DNA of 64,000 nt from Brugia malayi (Eukaryota > Nematoda > Chromadorea > Rhabditida > Onchocercidae), in contig NW_025062479.1 in the NCBI RefSeq assembly GCF_000002995.4, positions 9,291,721 to 9,355,720 of the forward strand, written 5' to 3'. The notes under the pieces were generated by a model. That model was not told where the DNA came from. It did no database searches and saw only the letters and a list, made by a program, of their open reading frames with translations. Shown here one piece after another: positions 13,059-26,596 of the stretch (its first letter is position 1; the number at the start of each line of letters is the position of its first letter). The position numbers and the translations under genes were made by a program.

Positions 13059-15656
13059 TAGTGATTATTAAATAATAATTTTAGTGTCTTAAACTATCAA
13101 AAAAAGAAAAAATAGCGATTACATAATGATTATCAGTTTCTCAATGAGCGTTAATTACAAATACTTATTGTTATTATAGTATTAATTAGTATTAACAATA
13201 TTTTTACAAATCATTTTCAACACTTTTTATATTATTTTATCATTACGACTGCATCGGTTGAAATTTGCAAAGCTATGGACATGTTTTCTTCTACACATAG
13301 TTTACACTATTTTTTTTTAATTTCAAGCAAGACAAATGCTGCCATCACTTTTTGTTTTTGATAAAAACAAATCTTGAGATATTCCAATTGATTACTTAGC
13401 TACAAAAAAGAAAAAAAAAAGCCAAATAAAGATATTAGTTTCAGAAAAAAAAAAAACCAACACATAAGAAACTCAAGGATTATCATCAATGATCCAGTAT
13501 ATCACTGCAGTATTTTCACTATTTATCGATCCTAAAATATCTCATAACTACAGCATACCTAGAAACAATGCTATTACTGATAAAATGTGATCAATTACTG
13601 GTCGGTCATTTTCTCTTTCATAGATCGTAAAGACATCCGTTAAATTATTTATAATTAACGTTAACTCTACACTCAAGAATTTTAATTTTAATTTAAAACG
13701 TTTAAATGTGTTAGATCGAAAGCTGCTAACTGGTTAGCTTCAAGAAAATATGATAAACAAGTAAATTAATTTTAAGATATATCGGTTTTTAGCTCACACA
13801 GAACTGCGTAAGAGATAAAATATATTCTTCGAAACTATATTTCATTCTTTAGATATTTTTTCCCTGTTATGTATATTTAGCAAACCAGACAGTAAGATTT
13901 TTTTTACACTCAGAGTGAAATTTTTTTTATTTTAAAACCACAGTTTTCTTAAAGAAATTTCAAAATTTCTTCAGGAAATAATAGAATTCTTGAGAAGTAT
14001 ATGTTTTCTATGAAATTTTCTCCTTCTTTCAATTAACTAAAAATTTCTGAAAATTCTAAACTGTCCCTTCGGTATGGAAAAAACATGAAAAGATTGATTG
14101 TTCATTCTTTCTTAAAAACAGAGATTGGCATTCTTTAAAAAAGCAAATAGCAACATCAGAAAACCTTTTGCAGCATGCTGTTGAGTTATTAAAACGATTT
14201 ATTATATACATAATAAAAATCAAAATCGTGCTCGATTTATAAGTTGTTTTTTTAAGTATTATTTGGAGTTAGCTGCAACAAATGCCAAATGATCGAAGAC
14301 ACTTCATTTAATAATATTTAAGCGTTTTTTTGTAAATTTATTTGCTTAATTGTTTGCTTTCTCTTAGATAGACTTTTATGATATTTGCTTTATCAAATAA
14401 ACGTAGTTTTTAATGCTTCATTATTTCGAAATAAACAAGTTCGCCTTAAATTAATTCAAATTCATGGAAAAAAAGTGCTTCAACTATGAGCATCTAACTT
14501 TGAGTCTTTCACCTATAAAAACAGGCTCTATCATCTTATTTTTATTACTCCATGATCCTACTTCCATCAGTCTTACAAGGTTATTTAAAATTGCTATAGT
14601 CATCTTACTTGTTGAAAGTTGAACAAGCATGATAAGATACAAGTCAGTTGGCTGAATTTTCATTTTATTCACACATATATCAAATGACAAATTCTTACAT
14701 CACCACCATTTATTATTGTTGTTCAGTTAAATTCAGATTTTTTCGTATGGTTGTTTACTATTAATTTTAATTGAAAACTTTCACAATACGATGAAAAGAA
14801 ATTGGGAATTTTCAGTACTACCAAATTTTCGGTAGTTTTTTGAATCATATTCCATCCATTGATTGTGTGTGTTATTAACTTATCAATCACCAATACTTTT
14901 AATAATGCCTTAATAATTAATAATTAACTGATTTCACTTTTTCATGTTTTCCTCATCAGTAATCTTTTGCTTCGCCTGATCACTCATTTAAATTAATCAC
15001 ATTGTACATTATTAAGAAAACTGATCCATGCCGAAGAACAACTTTCTAAATTTCGAGCAGACTTTCTGTTTAGCTAACTGAACGTGTAAAGAAATGTTTT
15101 CCTTTGCAACTATAATCTAAATTACTTAAATTATAATTCCTAATCATAAAAATCAATTTAATCGAATCATTTCTAACAACGTCCTATTAATTTGTTACTT
15201 AAAGTGAATACTTCAATTACTGTTATCGTAAATTCTCATTTCAAAATTAGTGCAAAGCCGTATTAATTTGTAAAATAATTCCGCTGAGTATAATGAATGC
15301 TTAAATGCTTATTGATTTCTTATATGAATACAGTTAATTTGACCTCTTTCTGTTCATTTTTCAATCATTAGCCGCTATGTGATTTTTACATCGAATTGTA
15401 TGAGAATGTAATTGTTTAAAATAAGCTAATTGAAATGATTTACCAAATCAAACGAAAATGATAATTGTAGGACAGAAAAGTTGGTGGAAAAAAATGATAA
15501 CAAAGGTTAACCATAAATAGTAATGAAACCAATACAATTGTTAGGACAGATTACTTTTGTTACCTGGTTTGGAAGTTAAATTGGGAGTAAGTGGTTGAAA
15601 AGTTCATAGGATGAGCTATGTATGTATCATTTTCCACTTCTTCGAGCACATACATT

Positions 15657-15702
15657 ACCATCATTATTTAGTTAAAAAAACCATCATTATTTAGTTAAAA
15701 AA
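15657..15702. repeat. Tandem duplication, 23-bp unit x2
   Basis: Two identical copies of a 23-base unit beginning ACCATCATTATTTAGTT, immediately adjacent, followed by an A-rich tail. Recent slippage-type duplication. Confidence 0.85.
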
Positions 15703-17137
15703 ACAAAAGAACAAAAAAAAAAAACAAAATTTTCAGTTGTTGGATAACAAAAAGTAATACATCAAAAAACAACATTCATCTCTTTATCATCTTCATTTTT
15801 CACTTCTCTTTTCTTTTTAATCTTTTTTTGTTCTTTTGCTTTTAATCATATATCATTTTAAAAAATTGAAGTATTTATGTTAATAATTACTATCACTGCT
15901 TTCTTTAATTGTATTACTCAAAAGTTGAATTACTCATAAAGAGTAAAAGTAATTGAGTAATTTAACAGAAGAGAATGATATTATACTGTGGGCTTTCTGA
16001 CGGTATTATTTACACAAAATTTATTAAATTTAAAGATGATAGATTGCAATTGTATTATATTTTAAATAATTATGCTTTTGACTTTTCTTTCCAACTGATT
16101 ATCTACTATTTTGAAAGTTTACAACAGATTAAAGTATGGAAAGCTTATATTTGCCAAATTTTCAAATTGTTCAGAAAAAAAAAAGCATTAAAAATGGTAT
16201 TCTTTTTATAATGCAATAAATTTCATTTACAACTGACCAATTTGAAACACACTCTTAAATATTAAGTAATAACTTTTCCAAACGATTACAGATATGATAA
16301 TAATGATATTATCACTGAGTCATTGCTGTTTATTTCGTAAATTCATTCATGGATTATATTGATTTTCTTGACTAGCCAACTTATAATTTATTCTCTACAA
16401 ATTAAATTTGACAATTATCTTTCTTCATCTCTTCTGAACACACTACACATTCTATTTCTAGAAGGTTTTGTTTCCTTTTTTAATCAATGAAAAATGTCCG
16501 GCGTTAATATGGAACTAAAGGAAATTAATAGTATACAACGTACTTAGGAGAAAATTAATATTAAATTATAAAAATGCTTTTCCTCCAAAAAGTTGTCTGC
16601 CATACTACATTCAGGTTTTTCTCCTTGGGAAAAAAAAGGAAATTGCTGAGAGAAATATTGCCAATAAACTTTTCATTATGAATTTTTGAACTTTTTTCCT
16701 TCTAATGTTTAAAATTTTTTGATAAATTAAATTAATGTATTTTTCAATGAAAATTACATAAGCAATTGTATAGAAACAATTATTTCAATAATTTTATAGA
16801 CGAGGTAAATAATTGAACATCTCTGTAGATAATGCTTTAAAAAAAAAGAGAGAAGAAGTAACTAACGAACGGTGATTTATTTTTGTAGGCATTTGGTAAA
16901 TTGTAGAAATTTTATTAGAAAAATTTTACTATGTAGAAAAAAATTTAATTAATAAAAAACGAATGGGTCGGATCAGTTCACACTGTACTTATTCGTCATT
17001 TTCTCATTACACATTTTCTCATTCAGTAAAAGAGAACTTTACCACATTTTTTAAATCAAATTATTCAAAAATTTTATTAAAATTCAAGAGATAAATTAAA
17101 ATTTTACTAAAGATTATGTTTAGGCAATATGAGACAT

Positions 17138-18281
17138 TTAAGGAGCACTGAGGATACATTGTATTGTGTTAATAACTAATGGAGGTTCGCCAGTTTCCCA
17201 CTGTCTTAGTTTATTACAAACTAATGGTATTGATACGGTTGCTGGTTGAATATTTATAAAATTCAGTTGATTCACCGTTATACCAGCCATCAATTGCAAC
17301 GCTGGTGCTACTGTTGGTTGTCTACAATTGAAATTCCAATTGGAGTATTTTAAATACCAACTTAAATTTCAAAACAAATTTTTGTTCAGTTCTTTAGCAT
17401 GAATTCTTATTCAGATATTCAGTCTTAATCTTAATTCTCTTTTTAAACTCATTTCCATTTCTACTATCTTAAATTCATTTCTAATTAGAATTTTAAAGCA
17501 TAAAATAATTTTGCTTTATCAATTCATTACATGTATTTAGTGGATTCCTGTATTTTAGAAATAGAAATAACTTAAAAATTTCTTACGAGCAAGTTGCAAT
17601 GGCTAATGCGCGACAGGTATTGCTGCTGTAGATGAATGACATTATGCCATTCGATAGATTTGTGTTATTTGTTGGTGACACCAGCAGTGGTTGACAGCAA
17701 ACTGAAAATTTTAGAACTATATGAAAATATTTAGTTTTATATTGTTATTATGAGAGTAGTCTGAAATGATTAGTCCATCATAGCGTCTAATACCAGTCTG
17801 TCGATTTTTGAAAGAGATCTCTGGTATCAACTTCTTTTTTTTGTCAAACTTGTATTCGATTCATTTACTAACAGCTGATCAAATATGACTTTAAAAAAAG
17901 GAAAACATGCCAGGAGGAGATTGAGTTGGTGGTTGAAGTGGGGTTGGAGTTACAACTGGTGGAGTAGCTGCGCAAGCGTAAGCAACTGGTAATTGTATGG
18001 CTGCCAAAAGATTGATCGCACATACCGTTAACGGAAAGTTATTCAGCTTAAATGGAAATAGAATGATGTGAATTTATATTATTTCAAGTTATTTGAAATC
18101 AATTATAATTTTTATAATATTACATTGATATGATGCATTAAAGTTTAAGCTCAAGAGGTTAGATTATTTAATCTTTTTAAATGTTAGGTATTATTTTCCA
18201 GTGTATATTGATTATTAACTAATGAAAGCTTAATGTATCAAAGAATAAAAAGTAGATTGATATTACTTTTTTTAATCTCAT
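17138..18281 (-). CDS. Small secreted C6-domain protein
   Basis: Nematode-type extracellular protein of about 149 aa. Proposed exons: 18281-18267 (MRLKK), 18046-17911, 17701-17587, 17321-17138. The second exon gives a hydrophobic leader (LTVCAINLLAAIQLPVAYA) and then a Pro/Thr-rich linker. The last two exons form a C6 module with six cysteines: CCQPLL, NTCRALAIATC, PLVCNKLRQWETG and TIQCILSAP. The pattern of a small cysteine cluster, a central beta region, C-N-x-x-x-x-W and a final cysteine matches the C6/DUF281 family as I know it; function is unknown there. The domain exons are firm. The first exon is tentative; an alternative in-phase start exon is 19335-19285. Intron 2 only keeps phase with a GC donor (GCATGT at 17910). 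A divergent or decayed copy cannot be excluded. Confidence 0.65.
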
Positions 18282-20940
18282 CGTTGAGATTAGAAATGTC
18301 CTGAAATTGAAACAAATATTAATAAGGCAGAATCATTATCAGGCTATTTGCCTTCTAGGTACAATGATTGATTATTATGATCTCTTAATGAGAACATTTA
18401 CTGCAACCATTAAACAAAGTAAGATATAAGAGCGAAAATCGCACTGAACTCATCGTTATGTGTGACATTTTAGTTGATGCATCAATTTCACAATATTATG
18501 TAATATGCAGCTATTTTGCTACCGTTAAAATTGCTAATTTTTTCTAATATGAAAAAATTATTATTAATGGAATCAGCAGTTATAGAATATATGAACAAGC
18601 TAAGCCTAATTTTTGAAATTGACGGAAAGTGTCAAATTTTTAATGAAAGACTAAGTTTGTTAATATGATATAATCATGAAGCTTTAAATTATGCAATTCA
18701 AGATAAAACAAATGAAATGATAGCATGATGACAAACAAATAATGAAAAAAAAAATTGACAAATTGAAATTATTGAAATTAATAATTATGACCAAAAGTAT
18801 CTTCCTCATTCTCATTTGAAATCAAAAAAAGAAAAAAATTACAATTTGCGCTACACTGAATTCTTTGGAAATTATTTTATTGGTTATTGCTAATCATTTA
18901 AGCGATCAAAATTATTTTATTTGATTTGACACTTGTCATTCACTAAATTGCATTCTGATGCACAAACATGAAAAGGATGATTTAAAAATCTGTTTTTATA
19001 AAAACTTTATTGAGACAGAACATGGAACAAGATTTTTCTGTAGATTTAGTTTTCTTCTTTGAACATGCGTACGGTATGGTGAGTTTTTTTTTCTTTTTTT
19101 TTTTAGAAAAGCTAACAAACTATAATCAACTGCCAAATCATTTCGATCCAATCTATTTGTTACTAATTGCGTATTCCAAGAACGATTTCAAATTTAAAAA
19201 AGAAATGAGTGCGAGAATTGAAGAAGTAATTACAGAAAATAGAATTTAATTTGAAAAGATATAAGTAATGATGAAAGAACTTACTGGTAAATTAAGATTA
19301 GGCGATATAATGAAAGGCGCAATGAAGTTATCCATAAATAATAGATAACATGAGCAGATACCTAGGAAGAGGATTGAACGCATCCGATTACCAAATACTA
19401 ATTTTTGGGCATCACCCAAAAGTGATTTGAGGTCAGCATATTATGGGAGGTAGAAGATGACGTTTCATCCTCCATAGATATTTCGTATCGTTATTATGGG
19501 ATTTAAATAAGATTTTCAAGCAAATAAAAATGACATATCTATGCCCTTGAATTATGTCATCGTTATTTATGTAGGATAACATTCACAATATATCAACAAT
19601 GTTTACCATTTCTTTCACCATCCCTTGGTCTTTATCCTTTTTTCAATCTGCTTATCCTTCTTAACATATCGTAGCCTTATCCTTCTTTATGCTTCCCGTC
19701 ACTTATCATTCTTGCAACCACTCTGCTCACATTTCATCTTTAACCCATTTTTTTTCTACGTCAAATATTTCATTTATTCCATCATTTTTATTTTCTCATT
19801 TAATATCTCATAAGGACAAGAGAGATTGCTATATTCCTCTTTTTTTTCTTTTTTTTCCTTCAACTAGTCCTTATTGAACGTCCTCAATACACAGCATTAA
19901 TAATTATTTCATCTATTCGTTTATGTAGATTGTCGTGATTGTTCCGCTTTTAGTAAAAAAAAAAAAGGTATAATTGGGATGCAATCAATTAATGCTACAG
20001 TATGATAATCTTTACTTATTGTTGCAATTATTCGATAATGCAAATGCAATCTTTAACTCATCCATCAAAATGGCATTTAAAATTTTTGTTTTTAAGCTTT
20101 TTTTTTTGGTTCAAAATCTACCAAAAAATTTAAAAACAATGCAGGATTGAGAATAGTTGAACTATATTGAAGCACAAGAAGATATATGCTTTGCTGAAAC
20201 GAAATTAAAAAATACTGCATCATGATAGACGGCTTGATTCAAATGATTTTTATTTAAATTCTATGAAGAAAGTCCAAAACATACAAAAAAGAGAATATTT
20301 CTATTTAATTATTTTTAGGGCAAAAGCAAGCAAGAAAATGGTGATTTGATTTTGCAACTGATACTGGCGGACAGGATCTCTCCGTTATACGGTACAGTCA
20401 ATTTGATCGATGATCACTGTAAAATGTTTCCTATATGTATAAAAAAAATTTAGAAATTGATATAACCGTGTAGAGAGTAGAAGAAAATGATACTACTATT
20501 CCGGACCTGATAAAATTTATTTTTGCTTCAAATAAAACTATCATTTAACTATATAAAATTTTTTTCGACCATTTTTTGTTAGTATTCTGAAAAGTGCTTT
20601 TAAAATTGAATTTCAAAAGTTTGAACAATATTTAAAATTGACCAGATCTGCTGCAAATTTAAAGCTTCAAGAATTTTTTTCAAATAAGTTTTTATTCCAA
20701 TTTTTACATGTTTTAATAAATTTAATTATCAACCATTTAGAAATCCATTAAATTATAGAAAAAAAAAACCTCTGAAATGTAGCTTATTGCAAATCCACTC
20801 CTTTCCTTGAATATTATTCAATTCTTTTATGAAGTTGATGTGATAACCTCAATCCAGATAAGAATATCTAAACAATTAATGAAATCTTGTCAGTAATATT
20901 CAGTCAATTCTAGCGAATCTTGGTATTATGATCATTTTTT

Positions 20941-20973
<33 letters not shown>

Positions 20974-22146
20974 TGACAAATAGGAATAGTTCTTATTTAA
21001 AATCCTTAGTAAGTTTTATCTTTTTTGCTACATTATTTTCAAAAACACTTTCTCCTAAATTTGTTTTAAAATCTTCAGCATATTGCAAGTGATAAATTTG
21101 AATTTTTTAATAATAATTGTATGCAATGTGCATTGGATTGATTTGAAGAACGTACGATTAAATTGTTTCATTTGAATCATACAATACTATGTAATATAGG
21201 GATGAGAAAATATTGCTGATGATATAGTATGAGGAACTCAGAAAAACAACGTTTAGAAAATAATTTTAAAAATCTATCGCCTATCCTGATTTATCTATCG
21301 CCGTTTACTCACCTATAATGATGCCAGTGTTGAACAAATCTTTGACAGTAGAGATGGAATTGTAATTTTTATTAACACAACTGAAAAGTCCAAAAAAGGA
21401 AACAGGTCAACAAAGAGTAATTGTGAGTATAAATTTGATTTAAGTTCTGAATTATCAATTTTTTTGAAAACTGAAGATGATATCATTGTATGCTTCAGGA
21501 CATCTGATGAAAAATTTTGAAACAATTGTTGAATGAACGAAAAGTCATTATTAGAAGAATAATTACTATCTTCGTATCCGAAAATTTATCTCAGTCCAAA
21601 TATTTTAAGGAAATCGAGAGATGAAAATTTTCTAGGTAAAGTGCAATATCATTTAATTATCACTTAATTTCAAGAATATATAATGCATAAACTAGATTAG
21701 TTCAACTAACAATTTCTTGTTACAACATTCCAGAGGAAATTTGTTGAATCAGATATTAGGTAAAATGAAAAATGCAATCTCTCGTAATTTCCAGTTTTTA
21801 TGCACCGTACCATAAGTATTTCGAAGCCTATACTTTATGTCGCCCATGCAGTATAAACTCATTGGAATCGTGACAAAACTGCTAATTTATACTTGACAAA
21901 AACACAATATAAACAGTAAACAGTGTAATGTTAAAGTAGCTAATGTATTCAGCTTGTATTTGGCACAAATTATAAGAAAAACAAAAACACAAAGCTCGGA
22001 ATAATTCCTGACTCAAAATACATGAACATTACAAATTATTCAAGGGATGTTCCTGTTAAATATGAAGTTGTTTTGAAGACCAAATTCAATTATTAAGTTG
22101 AACTATGTTAATTTAGTTGTATTTAAATTAAAAAAAAAAAAAAACA
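18282..22146. other. Intergenic interval
   Basis: About 3.9 kb of AT-rich DNA. One short minus-strand segment (19335-19285) begins with ATG, encodes 17 residues and ends at a GTAAGT donor in phase with the C6 gene's second exon, so it could be an alternative first exon. A T26 run lies at 20943-20968. No other gene could be supported. Confidence 0.45.
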
Positions 22147-24201
22147 TTAAGAAAAGCCACTAATAATGCGAACAACGGGATCAGCATTGGATAGTGTTAA
22201 CACCAGTCGTTGACAACTTGATGGAAAATGATCGAGGGAATCAGAAAGGATGTGCCAGTCGTAAATATCTGATGCATGCCAAGTAACATACTGTGAAATT
22301 AGCGCAAGCGCTGAATCAGCTTCCTTTCTCTCGCAGCTTCCTTTCACTATCACTGCAGATTTTATAAAGAAAAAAAACTAAAATTTTAAATCAACAAAAT
22401 ATAAATTTTAAAAGCTGTTGTGAGATATATGACTAACTGTGCAGTACGTTTGGTGTAGATCGCCTGTCTTTTAGGAATTTATCACGTGATAGTATTTCTT
22501 CAACTTACCTGAATCTTTCAGAAATAAGTTTTATCTAGCAAAACTACTTAAATTTGTTTTAGACAAGATGTCTGAATCAGATTTTATTTCGATATATGTG
22601 AGAGATAATGCGATATTTTTTTTCTTACATTCTTCGCACTGCAAATAACATGACTGGAAAGAACAGAGTAGACCAAGCTCCCGTTCATACTTGCTTGTTT
22701 CTTTTTTAGTGAACACCTGAAAAAGATTCTTTTCCTGTGAATTTCTAAGCGAATTTTCCCTATTCTACTAAACAGAAGGAAAGGATATGAAAACTATTTT
22801 TTTTTTTTTTAAATCTTCAGAAATACATCCAAATTTAAGTGAAAATTAGCAAACTGGATTTGAAGCTATCTCATACTTAATACTTAGGTTTATTTTAAGA
22901 ATACTATAAATAAACGACCTTTCCTGGAAATGCTCGCTCTCTGTTTTCGATATTCTTTAATGCTTCCAAGTGACACGTTTGATCACATTTCAGAAATGTT
23001 AGAGGCTCCGTTTTTTCCAGGCAGCTTCGCGCTTCCAGAAAATGATGCTTCTTGAAACGGCACAGGAAATTGGATGGTGAAAATACTCGAACTGCTGTCT
23101 GAAATTTTTCGTAAATGTAACCTTCGAGCACTTCAAAATTGAAACGAAAATTAGGGCATTCCTGCTAAAAATATGGTCATATAGTTATGGATTTTACAGA
23201 ATTTGCGTGCGATCAGAATGAGATACAATTTAACTGAGAAAAATTAAAGGCAAAAGGGGGGTGAAAGAGAAAGCAAATAGCTTCTGACTGAAATCTAAGT
23301 TATAATGAAAAATTTACTCTACTTCTTTTTCTATTCCCACATGTTGAAATAGCCCATTCATCTAATCATACTAAACCAAAATATTCTTAATATTATTAGT
23401 ATTACGAATTTGATAAGTGATATTTCCTGATGGAAGATAGCGGAAGGAGCTAGTGTACTACAATTCATTGGTCATTTTCCCATTTACACTCAGAGAGAAA
23501 ATTTTCGAAACAAATGAATTCCTATAAAAAGTAGAAACTGGCCTGATCGTTACATTCATTAATGTAGCATTGAGTGCGCTGTTCTGATATATTGCAGTAA
23601 GTAACGAATCCAGCACGATCCAATACTGCAGGATGCAAAGGAAAGTCATAAAAATCAGTAGTGCTTAAATTGAACTCATGTTCAAAAACACTCTTCCACT
23701 CATCATTGCAGTCCTGCAAATTGAATATTCGTAAGTTATACCACATCAGTGAGATGTAATTGAAGAATATTATAACCTGACAAATTAATGTCATGCAATA
23801 TTTTACAACCATACAAATATATATGATGGAATTCTTGACATCCTATATCTCATAATATGAAAATCTTCAGTTAAACAGATTTGAATTTAGATACATGTGG
23901 TCAATTAAAAAAAAACCTAGCATGATGGTGCAAGTATAACTTCTCCTGTTATCATTTAATAATACTTTTTATTGATATCTTACTTCCTACCAATCAACCG
24001 AAAGACTCTTAAAGTTACCTGGAAACACGTAGCATCAGTGGAATTCACCTCAGAAACATACATAAAGTCGCGCTTCCATCGGAACTGATTACTAAGCTTG
24101 AACCGCCCAATGATAACAGTAATGATAAGTAAGAAGCGGCTGAATGGCAATGTACATATTGGTGAACTAATAATGATCATCATCAGCGCAATGTTCACCA
24201 T
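22147..24201 (-). CDS. Cysteine-rich putative secreted protein, CPG4-like spacing
   Basis: Five exons join in phase to 296 aa: 24201-24019, 23713-23543, 23161-22919, 22716-22629, 22352-22147. The N-terminus carries two hydrophobic stretches ([23 protein letters not shown]), so a signal peptide or membrane anchor is likely. The rest holds many spaced cysteines: [26 protein letters not shown], SFLxxK-type [18 protein letters not shown] and SCER. The recurring CxxxC spacing resembles the chondroitin-proteoglycan-4 (CPG4) domain of nematode eggshell and secreted proteins. That assignment is a guess from spacing only, and there is no run of Ser-Gly attachment sites. The intron after 23543 keeps phase only with a GC donor (CAG then GCCAGT). 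NDUFA12 ends 550 bases upstream on the same strand, so co-transcription is possible but unproven. Confidence 0.65.
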
Positions 24202-24439
24202 CCAACGGACTGCTCCCCTCCTCAGCGATGTAGGTCAATCCCCAAATGACGCCCATCATGCGCTTCAAACCCAATTCTTGTCATTCATATTCATTAAAAT
24301 ATGTCTATTCTATCTTAACCCTCATTTGCTCAAAAATATTATGTAACTTCTTGTGCAATACAAAGATCAACGGACTATAAGAATTCCATGCACATAATTA
24401 GTTGGAAAGGTCTTTGATGACAAGCGGTCAAAGATATTT

Positions 24440-24583
24440 TCAAAGCACCCAGCAAGCCAAGGAAAAATCACCAGATGATGCCCGTTGAAAGACTATTTGT
24501 CCACCAACTACTGGTGGATTAAACGAACCATACACTTCGTTCGGCAACTCAGGGCAGCCGTATGACGATGAAAAATTTGCCAT
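24440..24583 (-). other. Short open frame, possible exon
   Basis: ATG at 24583 opens 47 codons (MANFSSSYGCPELPNEVYG...) ending at TGA, with a composition less AT-rich than the flanks. It sits between NDUFA12 and the cysteine-rich gene on the same strand. A potential donor follows the TGG codon near the end. No homologue recognised; it could be an upstream exon of the cysteine-rich gene, a micropeptide, or part of the NDUFA12 3' UTR. Confidence 0.2.
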
Positions 24584-24750
24584 AGAAAAACCTAGCGTGT
24601 TCCAAAGAAAAGTGATTTTTAATCCCGACCGTCACAACATTCGGAAACTCAAAATAATCTTTATCAATAATTAAATATTGCTATCTATATGGCAGAACAC
24701 CAGATATTTTACATTAGTAAGAATACAGAAAAATAGATTTTTCGAATCAG

Positions 24751-25566
24751 TTAGTGTGTTTCCTTAAACTTCGGGTTCCATAATGATAGCTTCTGTTTTG
24801 TTGTCGAATAAGGGTAATACTTCCGATTTCTGAAAAATTTTTTTACTTCATCATTAGTTAACAACAAACCTAGACCAAAATAAGTAAGACACAAAGTTAT
24901 AATCTATTGTGAAAAGCGTCCTCAAAATTCAAAACCATGCAAAGCAACCGAAAACTAACCTTCTCAATAAAAACTCTATGGGAAGAGCAATAATAAAATA
25001 TTTCTAACACCTACTCCAGTAAAGTCAAGGTCTCCTCATGATCCAACATCCACTTCCTCTGCTTTGGAGGATTCTGAACAGGAGTTTCATCGGTAATATG
25101 ATGCAACCACATGTGCCTATGAAAGTATGAGTCTAATAAAACTGAACATGGACCATTCAAAACGTTTCAAGTCTTAATTTGGACAATAGTACAACAAAAT
25201 TGGACTTCGGATGATGTACCAGACCAGAAATGGGAAAAATTACCATTCAGCAGGAATCTGAGAAGCGTCGTAATCAAGCCACACATGTTCTGGATATTCG
25301 ACCCAGCGATTTCGGGGCATAAAATATGAATTGTCCTTGAAAATATATGGAAAATTTAATGACTTAATACTGACTTCAATTACTCAAAATTGATTAAAGA
25401 ATTATGAAAATGAAAAAAACTAAAAAAAAAATTATGATCGGAAACAAAGTGGTCCAACTAACTTCGTAGTATTTATTGCCGAATTTATCTTCCCCCATGA
25501 ATTTCCCAACTCTCGTTTCATCCATCCTAAACAGAATAGAAATATCGAAAAAACAGTTAAAAACCA

Positions 25567-25612
<46 letters not shown>

Positions 25613-25819
25613 AAGACGGTAAATATTTGAATATGGAATACCATAAATGAGATCTATTCCACTGTCAGCAACTATCTAATAACACACAATTACAGTAAAA
25701 CATTCTAGACATGCTTACAAATAACGTTTCTTCGTGAAACCAATCCATCCACCACAACCTTTAACTATTTGGAAGAATTTTGTCCATACTTGTAAACCAA
25801 GAATCTCTTTCAAACTCAT
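24751..25819 (-). CDS. NADH dehydrogenase complex I subunit NDUFA12 (B17.2)
   Basis: Accessory subunit of mitochondrial respiratory complex I, on the matrix arm. Five exons join in phase to 145 aa: 25819-25719, 25526-25463, 25335-25244, 25116-25015, 24829-24751. Family landmarks seen: the Gly-rich start (FFQIVKGCGGWIGFTKKRYL), VGKFMGEDKFGNKYYE, MPRNRWVEYP, the highly conserved IPAEWHMWLHHITDE, and the C-terminal YYPYSTT motif. Length is typical (about 145 aa). The start is the only ATG before the first conserved block. Intron 1 contains an A45 run. All splice sites are GT-AG. Confidence 0.95.
25567..25611. repeat. A45 homopolymer
   Basis: Forty-five consecutive A within intron 1 of NDUFA12; on the transcribed minus strand this is poly-T. 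Such a tract is prone to sequencing and length error. Confidence 0.95.
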
Positions 25820-25999
25820 AAGAATCTAAAAAGACATGGCACATATATTAAACAAAATACTACCGCGGAAAAGCAAAGACCCTCGAAATTATGCGATATG
25901 AATAAAAACCGCACAGTACGAGTAGGAAATCACTAGTTTACCCAAAATGCATTAAATCCACGAAAATTAACTCCACTCTAGTCCAGTTTTTAATACTGC

Positions 26000-26344
26000 A
26001 TGAGTCACGATTCTGAAGAACGTCAACTAGAAACGAACGCATGTTTACATTATGTTGATAATAGCATACAGAAGAGATGCCAGCCCAATAATGCACAGAC
26101 TAACTGCATTATTAGTGCAATGCATCGAATGCTTACGGCGCCACTGATCATTAAAATCAGTCAAATTTTTTCGAAAAAAATTCATGATATGAAACACATC
26201 ATGACACAATTTTTTCCTTCCTTCTCTCTCAAAAAAAGAAAAAAAAATTCCAGTTCTCTTCCTTCCCCTTTAAATTCAAAATCGAAGATTCGAGTGATTA
26301 TGCATCATCAACTCTACGAAACTTCAAGTCACAATAAGATATAA
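26000..26344 (+). other. Open frame of 114 codons, doubtful
   Basis: ATG at 26000 on the strand opposite its neighbours, in the spacer between the NDUFA12 start and the p47 stop. The first half has mixed composition (EERQLETNACLHYVDNS); the second half is Lys/Ser low complexity. No domain, splice sites or homologue recognised. Length is notable for this AT-rich DNA, but the position fits untranslated sequence. Confidence 0.2.
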
Positions 26345-26596
26345 AGAAAGTGGAAAGCCAGTGAAGTGCACGCTAACCAAATGAAATTTTATTAGTTCTT
26401 TAACATAGTAATTCAGACCACTGTTACATGAAAAAGTGGAAAAAGCAAATATCATGATATTCCCCTTCCGTCATGTGAAAAGTTTCCTTATCCATGTGTT
26501 GGTATATTGGCATTACTCAAACGCCACAAAAAAACAGATAAGTTGCCGTTTAAACAAGTAAAAGAATATAAAACATAGAATTATGCAGAACATGAA

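Larger units (their letters stand above)
9472..17137. other. Long gene-poor interval
   Basis: About 7.7 kb without a convincing spliced gene. The first part should hold the Bicaudal-C promoter and 5' UTR; a CpG-containing patch at about 10500-10570 stands out from the AT-rich background. Short open stretches at 12860-13058 (both strands) and 14484-14690 (-) could not be joined to other exons. Contains an (AT)n microsatellite and a 23-bp tandem duplication, listed separately. Confidence 0.5.

Noticed and set aside
14484..14690. 68-codon minus-strand ORF with exon-like wording
   Set aside because: A TTTATAG acceptor-like site interrupts it and no partner exon or family could be found; kept only as part of the gene-poor interval.
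25432..25644. 70-codon minus-strand ORF with poly-Phe
   Set aside because: Created by translating the A45 tract; it overlaps the real NDUFA12 exon 2 in another frame.
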